This document shows, piece after piece, positions 30,306 through 38,951 of a DNA stretch of 64,000 nt. Numbering within the stretch: the stretch's first letter is position 1; the number at the start of each line of letters is the position of its first letter. A program made the translations under genes and the position numbers. The notes below the pieces were generated by a model. The model was given only the letters and a program-made list of their open reading frames with translations. It was not told the DNA's origin and ran no database searches. Source of the stretch: Methylomonas koyamae (GTDB lineage: Bacteria > Pseudomonadota > Gammaproteobacteria > Methylococcales > Methylomonadaceae); contig NZ_PPPU01000017.1 in NCBI RefSeq assembly GCF_006483455.1, positions 1 through 64,000 of the forward strand. Direction: 5' to 3'.

Positions 30306-30348
30306 GCTCTTTGGCATCATCTGCGGCCTAGCCACCACTATCCGCGTT

Positions 30349-31110
30349 ATGAACGACGAACAACTGCTCCGCTACAGCCGGCAGATCATGCTGCCGCAAA
30401 TCGACATCACCGGTCAGCAAAAACTGCTGGACGCCAAAATCCTGATCGTCGGTGCCGGCGGCTTGGGTTCGCCGGCCTCGATGTATCTCGCCGCTGCCGG
30501 TGTCGGCAGCATTACCTTGTACGACGACGATCAAGTGGACCTGAGTAATTTGCAGCGGCAAATAGCCCACGACACAGCCGATATAGGGTTGGATAAAGTA
30601 ATTTCAACCCGGCAGACGCTGGAAAAAATTAATCCGGAGGTGGCTGTGGTGGCGCGCAAGCAAAGGCTAGCCGGCGCCGAATTGCGGCACGAAGTCGAAT
30701 TAGCCGACGTGGTGCTGGATTGCAGCGACAATTTCGCCACCCGTTTCGCCATCAACCAAGCCTGCGTAGAACAACGGACCCCGTTGGTATCCGGCGCCGC
30801 GATCCGTTTCGAGGGCCAAATCAGCGTGTTCACGCCCGGCCGCAACCAAAGCCCGTGCTACAACTGCCTGTACCAAAGCGACGGCGAAGAGTTGCAAAAT
30901 TGCGCCAGGAACGGCGTGGTCGCCCCGATCACCGGCATCGTCGGCAGCATGCAGGCGCTAGAGACGATAAAATTGCTGACCGGAATCGGCGATCCGTTGA
31001 CCGGACGCTTATTGATGCTGGACGGCCTGAGTATGGAATGGCGCACGATGCGGTTAAAGAAAAACCCGAGTTGCCCAACCTGCGGCGATACGGCCGGCGG
31101 ACACGCATAA
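30349..31110 (+). CDS. moeB: HesA/MoeB/ThiF family adenylyltransferase
   Basis: E1-like enzyme that adenylates the C-terminal glycine of a small sulfur carrier, MoaD in molybdopterin synthesis or ThiS in thiamin synthesis. The ~253-residue protein has the ATP motif GAGGLGSPASMYLAAAGVG, the arginine segment DLSNLQRQIAH, and zinc cysteines in CYNC and CPTC. The frame opens 19 codons earlier near the groE promoter; the ATG before NDEQLLRYSRQIMLPQ fits the family start. No moa or thi gene is near, so MoeB or ThiF cannot be told apart by context; similarity favours MoeB. Confidence 0.87.
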   Translation: MNDEQLLRYSRQIMLPQIDITGQQKLLDAKILIVGAGGLGSPASMYLAAAGVGSITLYDDDQVDLSNLQRQIAHDTADIGLDKVISTRQTLEKINPEVAVVARKQRLAGAELRHEVELADVVLDCSDNFATRFAINQACVEQRTPLVSGAAIRFEGQISVFTPGRNQSPCYNCLYQSDGEELQNCARNGVVAPITGIVGSMQALETIKLLTGIGDPLTGRLLMLDGLSMEWRTMRLKKNPSCPTCGDTAGGHA

Positions 31111-31135
31111 AAAAGCCGGGATAAGCCCGGCTTTT
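31111..31135. terminator. Bidirectional terminator after moeB
   Basis: AAAAGCCGGG and CCCGGCTTTT form a 10-base stem with a 5-base loop directly after the moeB stop. The symmetric A and T runs let it serve both moeB and the convergent small membrane protein gene. Confidence 0.88.
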
Positions 31136-31153
31136 ACCGATCACGTTGGCGAC

Positions 31154-31360
31154 TCAGCTTTTGCCAAGTTTGCCTTTGAGCGCGTCAATCGCTTTGGCCA
31201 CCGCGTTCAACACCGGCGATTCGCTGTCGCCGTGCGGCTCAATGTCGCCGAACGGCTCGCCGTTTTTCATTGTGTACATATAAATGAAATACCCTAACGG
31301 TGCGAACGCGAAGATGGCAATAATCAGCATCAAAACCACCAGTTCGATAACTCCGCCCAT
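31154..31360 (-). CDS. Small single-pass membrane protein, unknown function
   Basis: A 68-residue protein with one long hydrophobic helix (IELVVLMLIIAIFAFAPLGYFIYMY) and a short hydrophilic C-terminal half ending ALKGKLGKS. A GGAGG site five bases before the chosen ATG decides the start over an in-frame TTG upstream. It is convergent with moeB and divergent from the P-type ATPase gene. I do not recognise a family. Confidence 0.7.
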   Translation of the reverse strand: MGGVIELVVLMLIIAIFAFAPLGYFIYMYTMKNGEPFGDIEPHGDSESPVLNAVAKAIDALKGKLGKS

Positions 31361-31549
31361 AACTACCTCCAACTATTTGTTTTTATTTTAATTTAGAATA
31401 AGGCCACAGGCCTCGGTTACGGACTATAACCCCATAACCAACAAGGAACAAGCAGAAGATGACGATTGTCAATCCGAAGCGCATGCCGGCCCGAATCGGC
31501 GCCGAAAAACCGCGCACAGCCCCTCTGCCACAACCGTTTTTCTGAGACC

Positions 31550-34243
31550 ATGAAGCAAAATCCGCAAACCCTTTGGCACAACCTGGCGCCGGAGCAGTTA
31601 CTGTCGCAATTGGACGTGCAACTCGGCGCCGGCCTGTCCAGCCAAACCGCCCAGTCCAGACTGGAACAAGCCGGCCCCAACCGCCTGACGCCGCCGCGCG
31701 GCAAGGGTCCGTTGCGCTTACTGCTCAGCCAATTCCACCAACCGCTGATCTACATTCTGCTGTTTTCCGCCGCCACCACCGCCTTCCTGGAAGAATGGGC
31801 CGACAGCAGCGTCATATTCGGCGTAGTGCTGGTCAACGCCATCATCGGCTTCATCCAGGAAGCCAACGCGCTGAAAGCGATCAATGCCCTCGCCCAAACC
31901 CTGAACGTCAGCGCCAACGTGCTGCGCGACGGCCAACGTCGGACAATAGCCGCCGCCGACCTGGTTCCCGGCGATCTGGTTTATCTGCAATCCGGCGACA
32001 AAGTCCCGGCCGATTTGCGACTGCTGCAAACCCGGGAATTGAAAATAGACGAAGCGGCGTTGACCGGCGAGTCCGTCCCAGCCCAAAAACAGGCCCAGAC
32101 CTTATCCGCCGCGACCTTACTGGCCGACCGCGCCAATATGGCTTATTCGTCAACGCTGGTCAGTTACGGCAGCGCCTTGGCTGTGGTAGTCGGCACCGGC
32201 GACGACACCGAAATCGGCCGCATCAACCGTTTGATCGCAGGGACCGAACCGTTGGAAACGCCGCTGACCCGGAAAATGAGCCAATTCAGCCAATTGCTGT
32301 TGTGGGTCATCGTCGCCTGCGCGGCACTGACATTTGCCGTCGGCGTTTGGCGTGGCCAAAGCGCGCTGGATATGTTCATGGCCTCCGTGGCATTGGCGGT
32401 CGGCGCGATTCCGGAGGGCTTGCCGGCGGCGCTGACCATCACGCTGGCGATCGGCGTCTCGCGCATGGCCAAGCGCAACGCGATCATCCGCAAACTGCCC
32501 GCCGTGGAAACCTTGGGCAGCACCACGGTGATTTGTTCGGACAAAACCGGCACGCTGACCCAAAACCAGATGACGGTGCAATTCGTTTATGCCGGCGGCG
32601 AGCAGTTCGCCGTCAGCGGCAGCGGCTACACGCCGGACGGCGAATTTCACGCGGCCGGCCAACCGGTCGATCTGCAACAAAAACCGGCGCTGCTCGAATG
32701 CCTGAAAGCCGGCCTGCTGTGCAACGATGCCCGTTTGATCGCCGACGTCGATAACTGGCGAATCGAAGGCGACCCGACCGAGGCGGCATTGCTGGTATCC
32801 GCCCATAAGGCCGGTTTGCACCACGCCAGCGTCAGCAACGGCCACCCGCGGCTGGACGCCATTCCGTTCGAGTCGCAATACCAGTTCATGGCGACACTGC
32901 ACCATAATCTGGCGCAGGACGAACGCCACGTTTACTTGAAAGGCTCGCTGGAAAGCTTGCTCGACCGTTGCGACCTTGGGTTTTCCGCCGATTTGCAACC
33001 GGTTCCGCTCGACAAACACCAACTACAACGCCAGGTCGAGATCCTGGCCGCGCAAGGGCTGCGCGTGCTGGCTTTCGCCCGCACCGACCACGGCGACGAT
33101 GCCGTCGCTCACAGCGAAGTCCGCAGCGGCCTGACGTTTCTCGGCCTGCAAGCGATGATGGATCCGCCGCGGCCGGAAGCGGCCCGGGCGATAGCCGCCT
33201 GCTACCGGGCCGGCATCGCCGTAAAAATGATCACCGGCGACCACCCGGTCACAGCTTTGGCAATCGCCAAACAACTCGGCATGCGCCACAGCGAAAAGGC
33301 CATTACCGGCAGCGAATTGGAAAATTTCGCCGAAGCCGACTATCTGCAGCAAGTAGAACACTGCAACGTGTATGCCCGCATCGCCCCCGAGCAAAAACTG
33401 CTTCTGGTCCGCGCCTTACAAGCCAAGGGCCACGTCGTGGCAATGACCGGAGACGGCGTCAACGACGCGCCGGCCTTGCGTCAGGCCAACATCGGCGTGG
33501 CAATGGGGCTGGGCGGCACCGAAGTCGCCAAGGAAGCGGCAGCGATGGTGCTGACCGACGACCATTTCGCGACGATAGAAGCCGCCGTCGAAGAAGGCCG
33601 CGGCGTATTCGACAATTTGGTGAAGTTCATCGCCTGGACCCTGCCGACCAATCTCGGCGAAGGCCTGGTCATCACTGCGGCAGTATTCGCCAACGTGGCA
33701 TTACCGATCACGCCGCTGCAGATTTTGTGGATCAACATGACCACGGCAGTACTGTTAGGCTTGATGCTGGCCTTCGAACCCAAGGAACCGGGCTTGATGC
33801 AGCGTCAGCCGCGCAACCCGGAGCAGCCGATCCTGACCCGGCACTTGCTGTTCCGGATTTGCTTGGTCGGCGTGCTGTTGCTGGCCGGCGCCTTCGGCTT
33901 GTTCGAATGGGAATTGACGCAGCAAGCAACCCTGGCCAAAGCCCGTACGGTCTCGGTAAACGTGTTCGTATTCGGCGAATTGTTTTATTTGTTCAATTGC
34001 CGTTCTTTACGTTATTCGATGTTTAAAGTCGGCGTATTTTCCAATCCCTGGGTCTTGGTCGGCGTCAGCGCCATGATCGCCCTGCAGTTATTGTTCACTT
34101 ACTGGCCGGTCATGCAGCAATTGTTCGGCAGCGCGGCGATCGGCCAGGACGAATGGCTATTGATTTTGGCGGTCAGCCTGGCGATTTACGCCATCGTCGG
34201 TCTGGAAAAGTTACTGCTGCGCCGCTTCGGCCGCCGCCGTTGA
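31550..34243 (+). CDS. Cation-transporting P-type ATPase (HAD-IC family, type II-like)
   Basis: Inner-membrane ATP-driven cation pump of about 897 residues. An N-terminal cation ATPase domain (LLSQLDVQLGAGLSSQTAQSRLEQAG) is followed by the actuator motif TGES, the M4 motif IPEGLPAAL, the phosphorylation site DKTGTLT, the nucleotide site KGSLE, TGD, and the hinge GDGVNDAP. The PEGL motif is that of Ca2+/Mn2+/Na+ type II pumps. In M6, however, WINMTTAVLLGL lacks the aspartate that Ca2+ pumps have four residues after the Asn, so the ion is uncertain. The frame opens 28 codons earlier; the ATG at KQNPQTLWHNL suits the family. Its 3' end overlaps the tetR gene by 33 bases. Confidence 0.9.
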   Translation: MKQNPQTLWHNLAPEQLLSQLDVQLGAGLSSQTAQSRLEQAGPNRLTPPRGKGPLRLLLSQFHQPLIYILLFSAATTAFLEEWADSSVIFGVVLVNAIIGFIQEANALKAINALAQTLNVSANVLRDGQRRTIAAADLVPGDLVYLQSGDKVPADLRLLQTRELKIDEAALTGESVPAQKQAQTLSAATLLADRANMAYSSTLVSYGSALAVVVGTGDDTEIGRINRLIAGTEPLETPLTRKMSQFSQLLLWVIVACAALTFAVGVWRGQSALDMFMASVALAVGAIPEGLPAALTITLAIGVSRMAKRNAIIRKLPAVETLGSTTVICSDKTGTLTQNQMTVQFVYAGGEQFAVSGSGYTPDGEFHAAGQPVDLQQKPALLECLKAGLLCNDARLIADVDNWRIEGDPTEAALLVSAHKAGLHHASVSNGHPRLDAIPFESQYQFMATLHHNLAQDERHVYLKGSLESLLDRCDLGFSADLQPVPLDKHQLQRQVEILAAQGLRVLAFARTDHGDDAVAHSEVRSGLTFLGLQAMMDPPRPEAARAIAACYRAGIAVKMITGDHPVTALAIAKQLGMRHSEKAITGSELENFAEADYLQQVEHCNVYARIAPEQKLLLVRALQAKGHVVAMTGDGVNDAPALRQANIGVAMGLGGTEVAKEAAAMVLTDDHFATIEAAVEEGRGVFDNLVKFIAWTLPTNLGEGLVITAAVFANVALPITPLQILWINMTTAVLLGLMLAFEPKEPGLMQRQPRNPEQPILTRHLLFRICLVGVLLLAGAFGLFEWELTQQATLAKARTVSVNVFVFGELFYLFNCRSLRYSMFKVGVFSNPWVLVGVSAMIALQLLFTYWPVMQQLFGSAAIGQDEWLLILAVSLAIYAIVGLEKLLLRRFGRRR

Positions 34244-34828
34244 CGTCGTCTGCAATGCCGACAACAGCAAGGCCAAACTATCCAACGACTGTTTGGCATC
34301 CGCGTCCCGGGCTTCGGTCTGGGCGCGGACGATAGCGCCGTCTATCGCGACCGCCGCCGCTTGCGCCAGCGCATCGCGCTGAGGCGTATCAACCAGCAAT
34401 TCCCGAATCGCCATCGCCATGTCCTGCTTATGGCTATGGCAAATCTCGACGACATCCGGCAACGCGCCGCCCAGTTCGGCAACGCTATTGATAAATGCGC
34501 AGCCGCGGTAAATCGGCTTGCGGAACCATTCCGCCATCACCTCGACCAGCGGCAATAGCCCGCTTCCCGCATAGCCGCCATGGCGCCGGATCGCGTCGGC
34601 AAACCATTCCATCCAGATCCGGTGCCGGTAATCCAGAAACGCCCGAATCAAAGCGTTCTTGCTCGGAAAGTGGCGGTAGAACGTGACTTTGGTAACGCCC
34701 GACTCGGCGATCACTTTATCGACGCCAGTGGCGCGAATACCTTCGCGGTAAAACAAGTCGTGCGCCGCCAGTAAAATTCGCTCGCGCGCGGGTAAGTCGG
34801 AAGCGGTTTTCGATGAATCCATGGCCAT
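34211..34828 (-). CDS. TetR/AcrR family transcriptional regulator
   Basis: Dimeric repressor of about 205 residues. The N-terminal helix-turn-helix is clear ([46 protein letters not shown], residues ~15-60), with a variable ligand-binding C-terminal part. Two ATG codons lie two codons apart; the outer one is used here. It is divergent from an NTF2-like gene, and the ~90-base gap carries two copies of a strong palindrome, which suggests it represses itself and that gene. The ligand is unknown. The resemblance of the operators to NemR-type boxes hints at electrophile sensing, weakly. Confidence 0.9.
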   Translation of the reverse strand: MAMDSSKTASDLPARERILLAAHDLFYREGIRATGVDKVIAESGVTKVTFYRHFPSKNALIRAFLDYRHRIWMEWFADAIRRHGGYAGSGLLPLVEVMAEWFRKPIYRGCAFINSVAELGGALPDVVEICHSHKQDMAMAIRELLVDTPQRDALAQAAAVAIDGAIVRAQTEARDADAKQSLDSLALLLSALQTTSTAAAEAAQQ

Positions 34829-34836
34829 GGCTCGAT

Positions 34837-34856
34837 TGTAGACAACTCTGTCTACT
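34837..34856. promoter_or_regulatory. TetR operator copy 1
   Basis: TGTAGACA-ACTC-TGTCTACT, an inverted repeat with one mismatch at its outer base, lying 8 bases upstream of the tetR start. It would cover the tetR promoter or leader. Confidence 0.78.
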
Positions 34857-34872
34857 ATTGCTACCATGGCCA

Positions 34873-34892
34873 TGTAGACAAACCTGTCTACA
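34873..34892. promoter_or_regulatory. TetR operator copy 2
   Basis: TGTAGACA-AACC-TGTCTACA, a perfect 8-base inverted repeat with a 4-base spacer, 36 bases from copy 1 and 26 bases upstream of the NTF2-like gene. Same arms as copy 1, so the same regulator is expected on both. Confidence 0.82.
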
Positions 34893-34918
34893 CAATCCTC
34901 ATCTTTCGGGAGCGCACT

Positions 34919-35386
34919 ATGGAAACCAAACCACCCCTTCCCCCGTTTACCGCCGAAACCGCCGCGCAAAAAGTGCGGATGGCCGAAGACGCCTGGAACA
35001 GCCGCGATCCTGATCGGGTCGTGCAGGTCTATACCGAACACAGCCGCTGGCGCAATCGCGCCGAGTTTCCGGTGGGCCGGCAACAGATCAAAGAATTTTT
35101 GCAACGCAAATGGGCCAAGGAACTGGATTACCGGTTAATCAAGGAATTGTGGGCCTTCAGCGATAACCGCATCGCGGTTCGGTTTGCGTACGAATGGCGC
35201 GACGACGCCGGCAACTGGTTCCGTAGTTACGGCAACGAAAATTGGGAATTTAACGAATTTGGCCTGATGCAGCGCCGCTTTGCCAGCATCAACGATTTGC
35301 CGATCACAGACAACGAGCGCCTGTTTCACTGGCCGCTGGGCCGCCGTCCCGACGATCACGCCGGGTTGACCGATTTGGGTTTGTGA
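34919..35386 (+). CDS. DUF1348 / nuclear transport factor 2-like protein
   Basis: A small cytosolic protein of 155 residues with the SnoaL/NTF2-like cone fold typical of DUF1348. Family-type sequence includes [26 protein letters not shown], the G-R-Q-I-K-F-L segment, and [20 protein letters not shown]. The ATG has a GGGAG ribosome site. Function is not established for this family. The gene is divergent from tetR and has an operator copy in front, so it is probably the target of that repressor. Confidence 0.86.
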   Translation: METKPPLPPFTAETAAQKVRMAEDAWNSRDPDRVVQVYTEHSRWRNRAEFPVGRQQIKEFLQRKWAKELDYRLIKELWAFSDNRIAVRFAYEWRDDAGNWFRSYGNENWEFNEFGLMQRRFASINDLPITDNERLFHWPLGRRPDDHAGLTDLGL

Positions 35387-35397
35387 ATTGTTGATAG

Positions 35398-35417
35398 AGG
35401 CGAATCTATTCGCCTTT
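35398..35417 (+). terminator. Terminator of the DUF1348 gene
   Basis: AGGCGAA-TCTA-TTCGCCT followed by TT, just past the stop codon. Confidence 0.68.
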
Positions 35418-35424
35418 CCCAAAC

Positions 35425-35448
35425 AAAAAGGGGCGGTTAAACCGCCCC
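35425..35448 (-). terminator. Terminator of the PPi-PFK gene
   Basis: Stem GGGGCGG / CCGCCCC with a 5-base loop. On the minus strand it is followed by TTTTTG, about 26 bases past the phosphofructokinase stop. Confidence 0.85.
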
Positions 35449-35474
35449 TGCCGTTCTTCTAAGGCGAAAACGAC

Positions 35475-36704
35475 TTAGTGGCTAACGTCGACCTTGCCGC
35501 CTTTGGGCTGGCCGATCTCGCCCAGCATTTTGTTGAACCAGTCGGCATCGATATTGAACGGCTTGCCGCCTTTGATGCGCGGGAATTCGATCGCCCGCAG
35601 CACGTTGCCGTTGTCTTCGTCATGGCCGATCACGCCGGATTCACGGCGGAAGGCGCATTCGACCGCCAAGTCGGCGCAGGATTTGATCAAGCGCATGTCG
35701 TCGACGTTGGATGCCGCAGCGCGGGCAAAGTAACCGGATTTTTGCACCAGAGTTTTTTCGGCGCCGACCATTTGCGAGAATTGCTCACCGAACCATTTGC
35801 CGGGGTTGACCGCATCCAGTTTGATGTGGCCGAAGGCGTCGCGCGGCACTTCCTGACCTTTGGCCTGCATTTCGGCGACGATAGACTCGACGCCGGCACC
35901 TTCGGAAACGAAGATGTTGACGCAATCGACTTTGTCCATCACCTCGCGCAGACGCTTGGCTTCGGCTTCCAGATCGATCGCCATTTCCGGGACGAAAACG
36001 GCATGGACTTCGTAAGACTCGCGGCTCAAGCCCAATTCCGGCAGCCAGTCGGCTTTATCCAGCAGTTTGCGGTATTCCTGGGCGGTAGCAGCGGTCAACC
36101 AGCCGCAGTTGCGGCCCATGACTTCGTGGACGATCAGCATGCGCGGGTTGGCGTTGTTCTCGGCCACCACGTTCATGAAGTAGCGCGCGCCTTGCTCGGC
36201 GGCAGTCCAGGCACCCAGCGATTGCTTGATCGGGAACACGTCGTTGTCGACGGTTTTCGGCAAACCGATCACGGTCAGACCATAGTTGTTCTTCGCCAAA
36301 AATGCCGCCAGATCCGCCGCGGCGGTATTGGTGTCGTCGCCGCCGATGGTGTGCAGAATGTCGACGCCATCCTTGATCAACTGGTCGGCCGCGACTTTTT
36401 GCGGGTCTTCGCCTTCTTTAACCAATCCGCGTTTGACGCAGTCTTTGACATTCGTCAGTTTGACCCGGCTATTGCCGATCACGGAACCGCCGAAACGTTG
36501 CAGTAAACCGGCTTTTTGACGCACTTCCGCGGTGACAGGGTATGAATCTCCCAGCAACAGGCCTTTGTAGCCGCCGCGGTAGCAGATGATTTCGATACTC
36601 GGATCGATTTCCGTGTAACGTTCAATCAAGCTGCCGATAGCAGAGTTCAGACATGGCGCCAAACCGCCAGCGGTAAGAATTGCGACTTTTTTTGGTTTAC
36701 TCAT
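35475..36704 (-). CDS. pfp: Pyrophosphate-dependent 6-phosphofructokinase
   Basis: Cytosolic enzyme that interconverts fructose-6-phosphate and fructose-1,6-bisphosphate with PPi as phosphate donor. The 409-residue protein has GGDDTN near residue 108, where the second Asp marks PPi rather than ATP use, and the catalytic LPKTVDND, plus VHEVMGRNCGWL. Methanotrophs with the ribulose monophosphate cycle use such reversible enzymes, some also acting on sedoheptulose-7-phosphate. The frame opens 37 codons upstream; the ATG at SKPKKVAILTAGG is the natural start. It stands alone with its own terminator. Confidence 0.92.
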   Translation of the reverse strand: MSKPKKVAILTAGGLAPCLNSAIGSLIERYTEIDPSIEIICYRGGYKGLLLGDSYPVTAEVRQKAGLLQRFGGSVIGNSRVKLTNVKDCVKRGLVKEGEDPQKVAADQLIKDGVDILHTIGGDDTNTAAADLAAFLAKNNYGLTVIGLPKTVDNDVFPIKQSLGAWTAAEQGARYFMNVVAENNANPRMLIVHEVMGRNCGWLTAATAQEYRKLLDKADWLPELGLSRESYEVHAVFVPEMAIDLEAEAKRLREVMDKVDCVNIFVSEGAGVESIVAEMQAKGQEVPRDAFGHIKLDAVNPGKWFGEQFSQMVGAEKTLVQKSGYFARAAASNVDDMRLIKSCADLAVECAFRRESGVIGHDEDNGNVLRAIEFPRIKGGKPFNIDADWFNKMLGEIGQPKGGKVDVSH

Positions 36705-36745
36705 GAGCGTTTCGAATAAATAGTTATGAAAAGGGATGGCTAGAG

Positions 36746-37147
36746 TTATGCGCCATCGGCATTGGAGCCGCCTCTGCGCCGGCGTTGCCCGCCTTTGGTG
36801 CGCAGCGTCAGCCAAATCGGCGCAAGCCGCGCGATTCTAACACAAGCTTTTCGTTTCTCGGCCACCGAACTGAAATCGCTTAACTCGCCCAATTTAAACG
36901 GTTGCGCCACAAACACCAGGGTCTGCCAATCCGGGGTCATCGCGGCCGGCACCAGCGCCGAGTAGGTAACGGGTTCCGGACCGACGGTAGTTATGCTGAT
37001 TTTGGTGAAGTCGCCTTCGCTGCTAAACGACAGCGACAGATAATCGCTGAGCGCCGCTTCCGTTTGCGACGCGATAAAATCGTCCAGAGAAAGCGCAAGC
37101 CGGTGGTTTTTTCGGTTCGGCGACTGCCGACAGGAATGGTTGGACAT
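36746..37147 (-). CDS. Hypothetical protein
   Basis: A 133-residue protein I do not recognise. A GGAG site eight bases before the ATG supports the start over an in-frame TTG. Residues ~18-55 (LSLDDFIASQTEAALSDYL, then a GDFTKISI segment) recall the repeat near the C-terminus of type I-secreted proteins, but the match is weak. The C-terminus is basic (RTKGGQRRRRGG). No signal peptide or membrane helix is seen. It lies upstream of the PPi-PFK gene on the same strand with a ~40-base gap and might be co-transcribed. Confidence 0.55.
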   Translation of the reverse strand: MSNHSCRQSPNRKNHRLALSLDDFIASQTEAALSDYLSLSFSSEGDFTKISITTVGPEPVTYSALVPAAMTPDWQTLVFVAQPFKLGELSDFSSVAEKRKACVRIARLAPIWLTLRTKGGQRRRRGGSNADGA

Positions 37148-37250
37148 ATCATTACTCCGCAATGCTCTAGCTTCGAGGCATGCCGGATGATAGCCGCTAT
37201 CCGGGAGCAGGCTAGTGTACCAAGGTTCTAAACCCTAAAAAATCAAGCTG

Positions 37251-38027
37251 TTAGCGCTTACCCGACAACCAATCCTCCACCAACCGGCAGAAGGTTTCGG
37301 GCGCTTCGACATACAGCCAGTGCCCGGTATCCGGGATGGTGCTGATCCTGGCGGCGGGAAATGCTTGGTACACGGCCTGCTCGTCGATGTATTTCGAGCG
37401 CTCGCCGCCGATAAACAAGACCGGCCCGGCAAACGCAGCGGTATCGGCGTCGGGAAAACCGACGATATGGTGGGCGTTGCGCCGCATGATATCCAAGTCG
37501 ATCCGCCAGTAGTACTGGCCGTCCTTTAACAACAGGTTTTGCAGCAAGAACTGGCGGTAGGCCAGATCCGGAATCGCGTCGGCCAGGGCTTCCTCCGCTT
37601 GCTTGCGGTTGCCGATACTATCTACCGGCAAGCTGCCCAACGCGTCGATCAACGCATCGAAGCTGTGCTGGTAACTGACCGGAGCAATATCGGCAACGAT
37701 CAGGTTGGCAACGCGCTGGGGATACTGCAAAGCCAACCACATCACCGCCTTGCCGCCCATGCTGTGACCGAGCAAATCGGCGGCGGCGATGCCATGCCGA
37801 TCCATAAAGGCGATCAAATCGCCGGCCATGCTCGGGTAGTCCAGATTCTCAGCCTGCGGCGAGCTGCCGTGGTTGCGCATATCCAGCACATAAACATGGC
37901 GCTTGGCGGCCAGGCGCTTGGCGACGGTGCGCCAATTGCGCGCCGCCGCCAAGAAGCCATGCACGATGATCAGCGGAGTCCCGGCCGGTTGGCCGTGGCT
38001 TTCGTAAACCAATTCGACGCTGGTCAT
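37251..38027 (-). CDS. ybfF: Alpha/beta hydrolase, YbfF-like esterase
   Basis: Cytosolic serine esterase of about 258 residues. It has the oxyanion segment IIVHGFLAAARNW, the family signature DMRNHGSSP, the nucleophile in GHSMGGKAVMWLAL, IAPVSYQ, and the catalytic histidine in DTGHWLYVEAPE. YbfF cleaves short acyl thioesters and esters in vitro; its natural substrate is unclear. The ATG lies two bases after the stop of the DUF445 gene (TGAGCATG), so the two are translationally linked. The upstream extension of the frame runs antisense-like through that gene and is rejected. Confidence 0.88.
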   Translation of the reverse strand: MTSVELVYESHGQPAGTPLIIVHGFLAAARNWRTVAKRLAAKRHVYVLDMRNHGSSPQAENLDYPSMAGDLIAFMDRHGIAAADLLGHSMGGKAVMWLALQYPQRVANLIVADIAPVSYQHSFDALIDALGSLPVDSIGNRKQAEEALADAIPDLAYRQFLLQNLLLKDGQYYWRIDLDIMRRNAHHIVGFPDADTAAFAGPVLFIGGERSKYIDEQAVYQAFPAARISTIPDTGHWLYVEAPETFCRLVEDWLSGKR

Positions 38028-38029
38028 GC

Positions 38030-38752
38030 TCAGGCAAATCCGAACAATGCGCCCAGCAGGCCGCCGAATACCCCGCCCCACACCACCAGCCAGCCCAGGT
38101 GCTTTTTGATGATGGATTGCACCATTTCTTTCACCAGCTGCGGCGTCAACTCGGCGAGGCGCTTGTCGATCACCGCTTCGATTTTGCCGGTCAGGTCTTC
38201 GCCGATTTTGTGCGCGTTCAGGCCGTTTTGCAGCGCTGATTTGAAAGTATCCGAATCGACCATCTCTCGCAGCGTGTGCTGCATTTTTTCGCAAAACGGT
38301 TCCTTCAGCGGCAGCAAGGCCTGCTCGCCGCCCATCATCAGCAACATCCCGCCGAACGACGAAGCCATGATCGAGCTGACCAGGCCTTCGTACACCTTGT
38401 CGTAGTCGACCGCCCCCAGCAGCGGTTCCACATTCAGAATGCTGCCACCCTGCCGTTCTTCGGTTTCGATGAATTGCTCGATATTTTCCACGGTGAAAAA
38501 TTGCTCCATCATCAAGGCCTTGATCGAGGCTTTAAACTCCTCGAACCGGGCCGGAATGATGCCGGAACCGTACAAAAACGGCACTTTCTCGAACAGCATG
38601 TGGATTGCCAGCCAGTTGGTAATCGCGCCGGAAAACGCAAAGAAGCCGATGGCCTTCAAGGTCTCCGCGTAATAAGGGCTGAGGTAGCCGGCAGCGATAA
38701 TCAACAAAGAGATGAAATTGGTTAAGAAACTTTGATTCAGTAATTTTTTCAT
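38030..38752 (-). CDS. DUF445 family membrane protein
   Basis: A ~240-residue inner-membrane protein with hydrophobic segments at the N-terminus (FISLLIIAAGYLSPYY, FFAFSGAITNWLAIHMLFE) and at the very C-terminus (LVVWGGVFGGLLGALFGFA), and a long soluble helical middle. This is the DUF445/YjiN-like layout; its function is unknown. The ATG at KKLLNQSF is used; the 15-residue upstream extension lacks hydrophobic character. It is first in a two-gene unit with ybfF. Confidence 0.85.
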   Translation of the reverse strand: MKKLLNQSFLTNFISLLIIAAGYLSPYYAETLKAIGFFAFSGAITNWLAIHMLFEKVPFLYGSGIIPARFEEFKASIKALMMEQFFTVENIEQFIETEERQGGSILNVEPLLGAVDYDKVYEGLVSSIMASSFGGMLLMMGGEQALLPLKEPFCEKMQHTLREMVDSDTFKSALQNGLNAHKIGEDLTGKIEAVIDKRLAELTPQLVKEMVQSIIKKHLGWLVVWGGVFGGLLGALFGFA

Positions 38753-38951
38753 GGCGATACAAACTGGGTTCGAATTGGGGACACGTCCCGCTGGCATTTT
38801 ATCAGGCCGGTATAGGCTCCGGCCCCCACTTAATGGCAGTCGATGCGGAATATTTCAAGCGGCAACCGCACCCGGTCACGGTTTATCGTGCCCGACAATC
38901 GATGTTATGCTCGCAGCCCGCCCAGCTACAGACCAGTAAACCCGACCGAAC

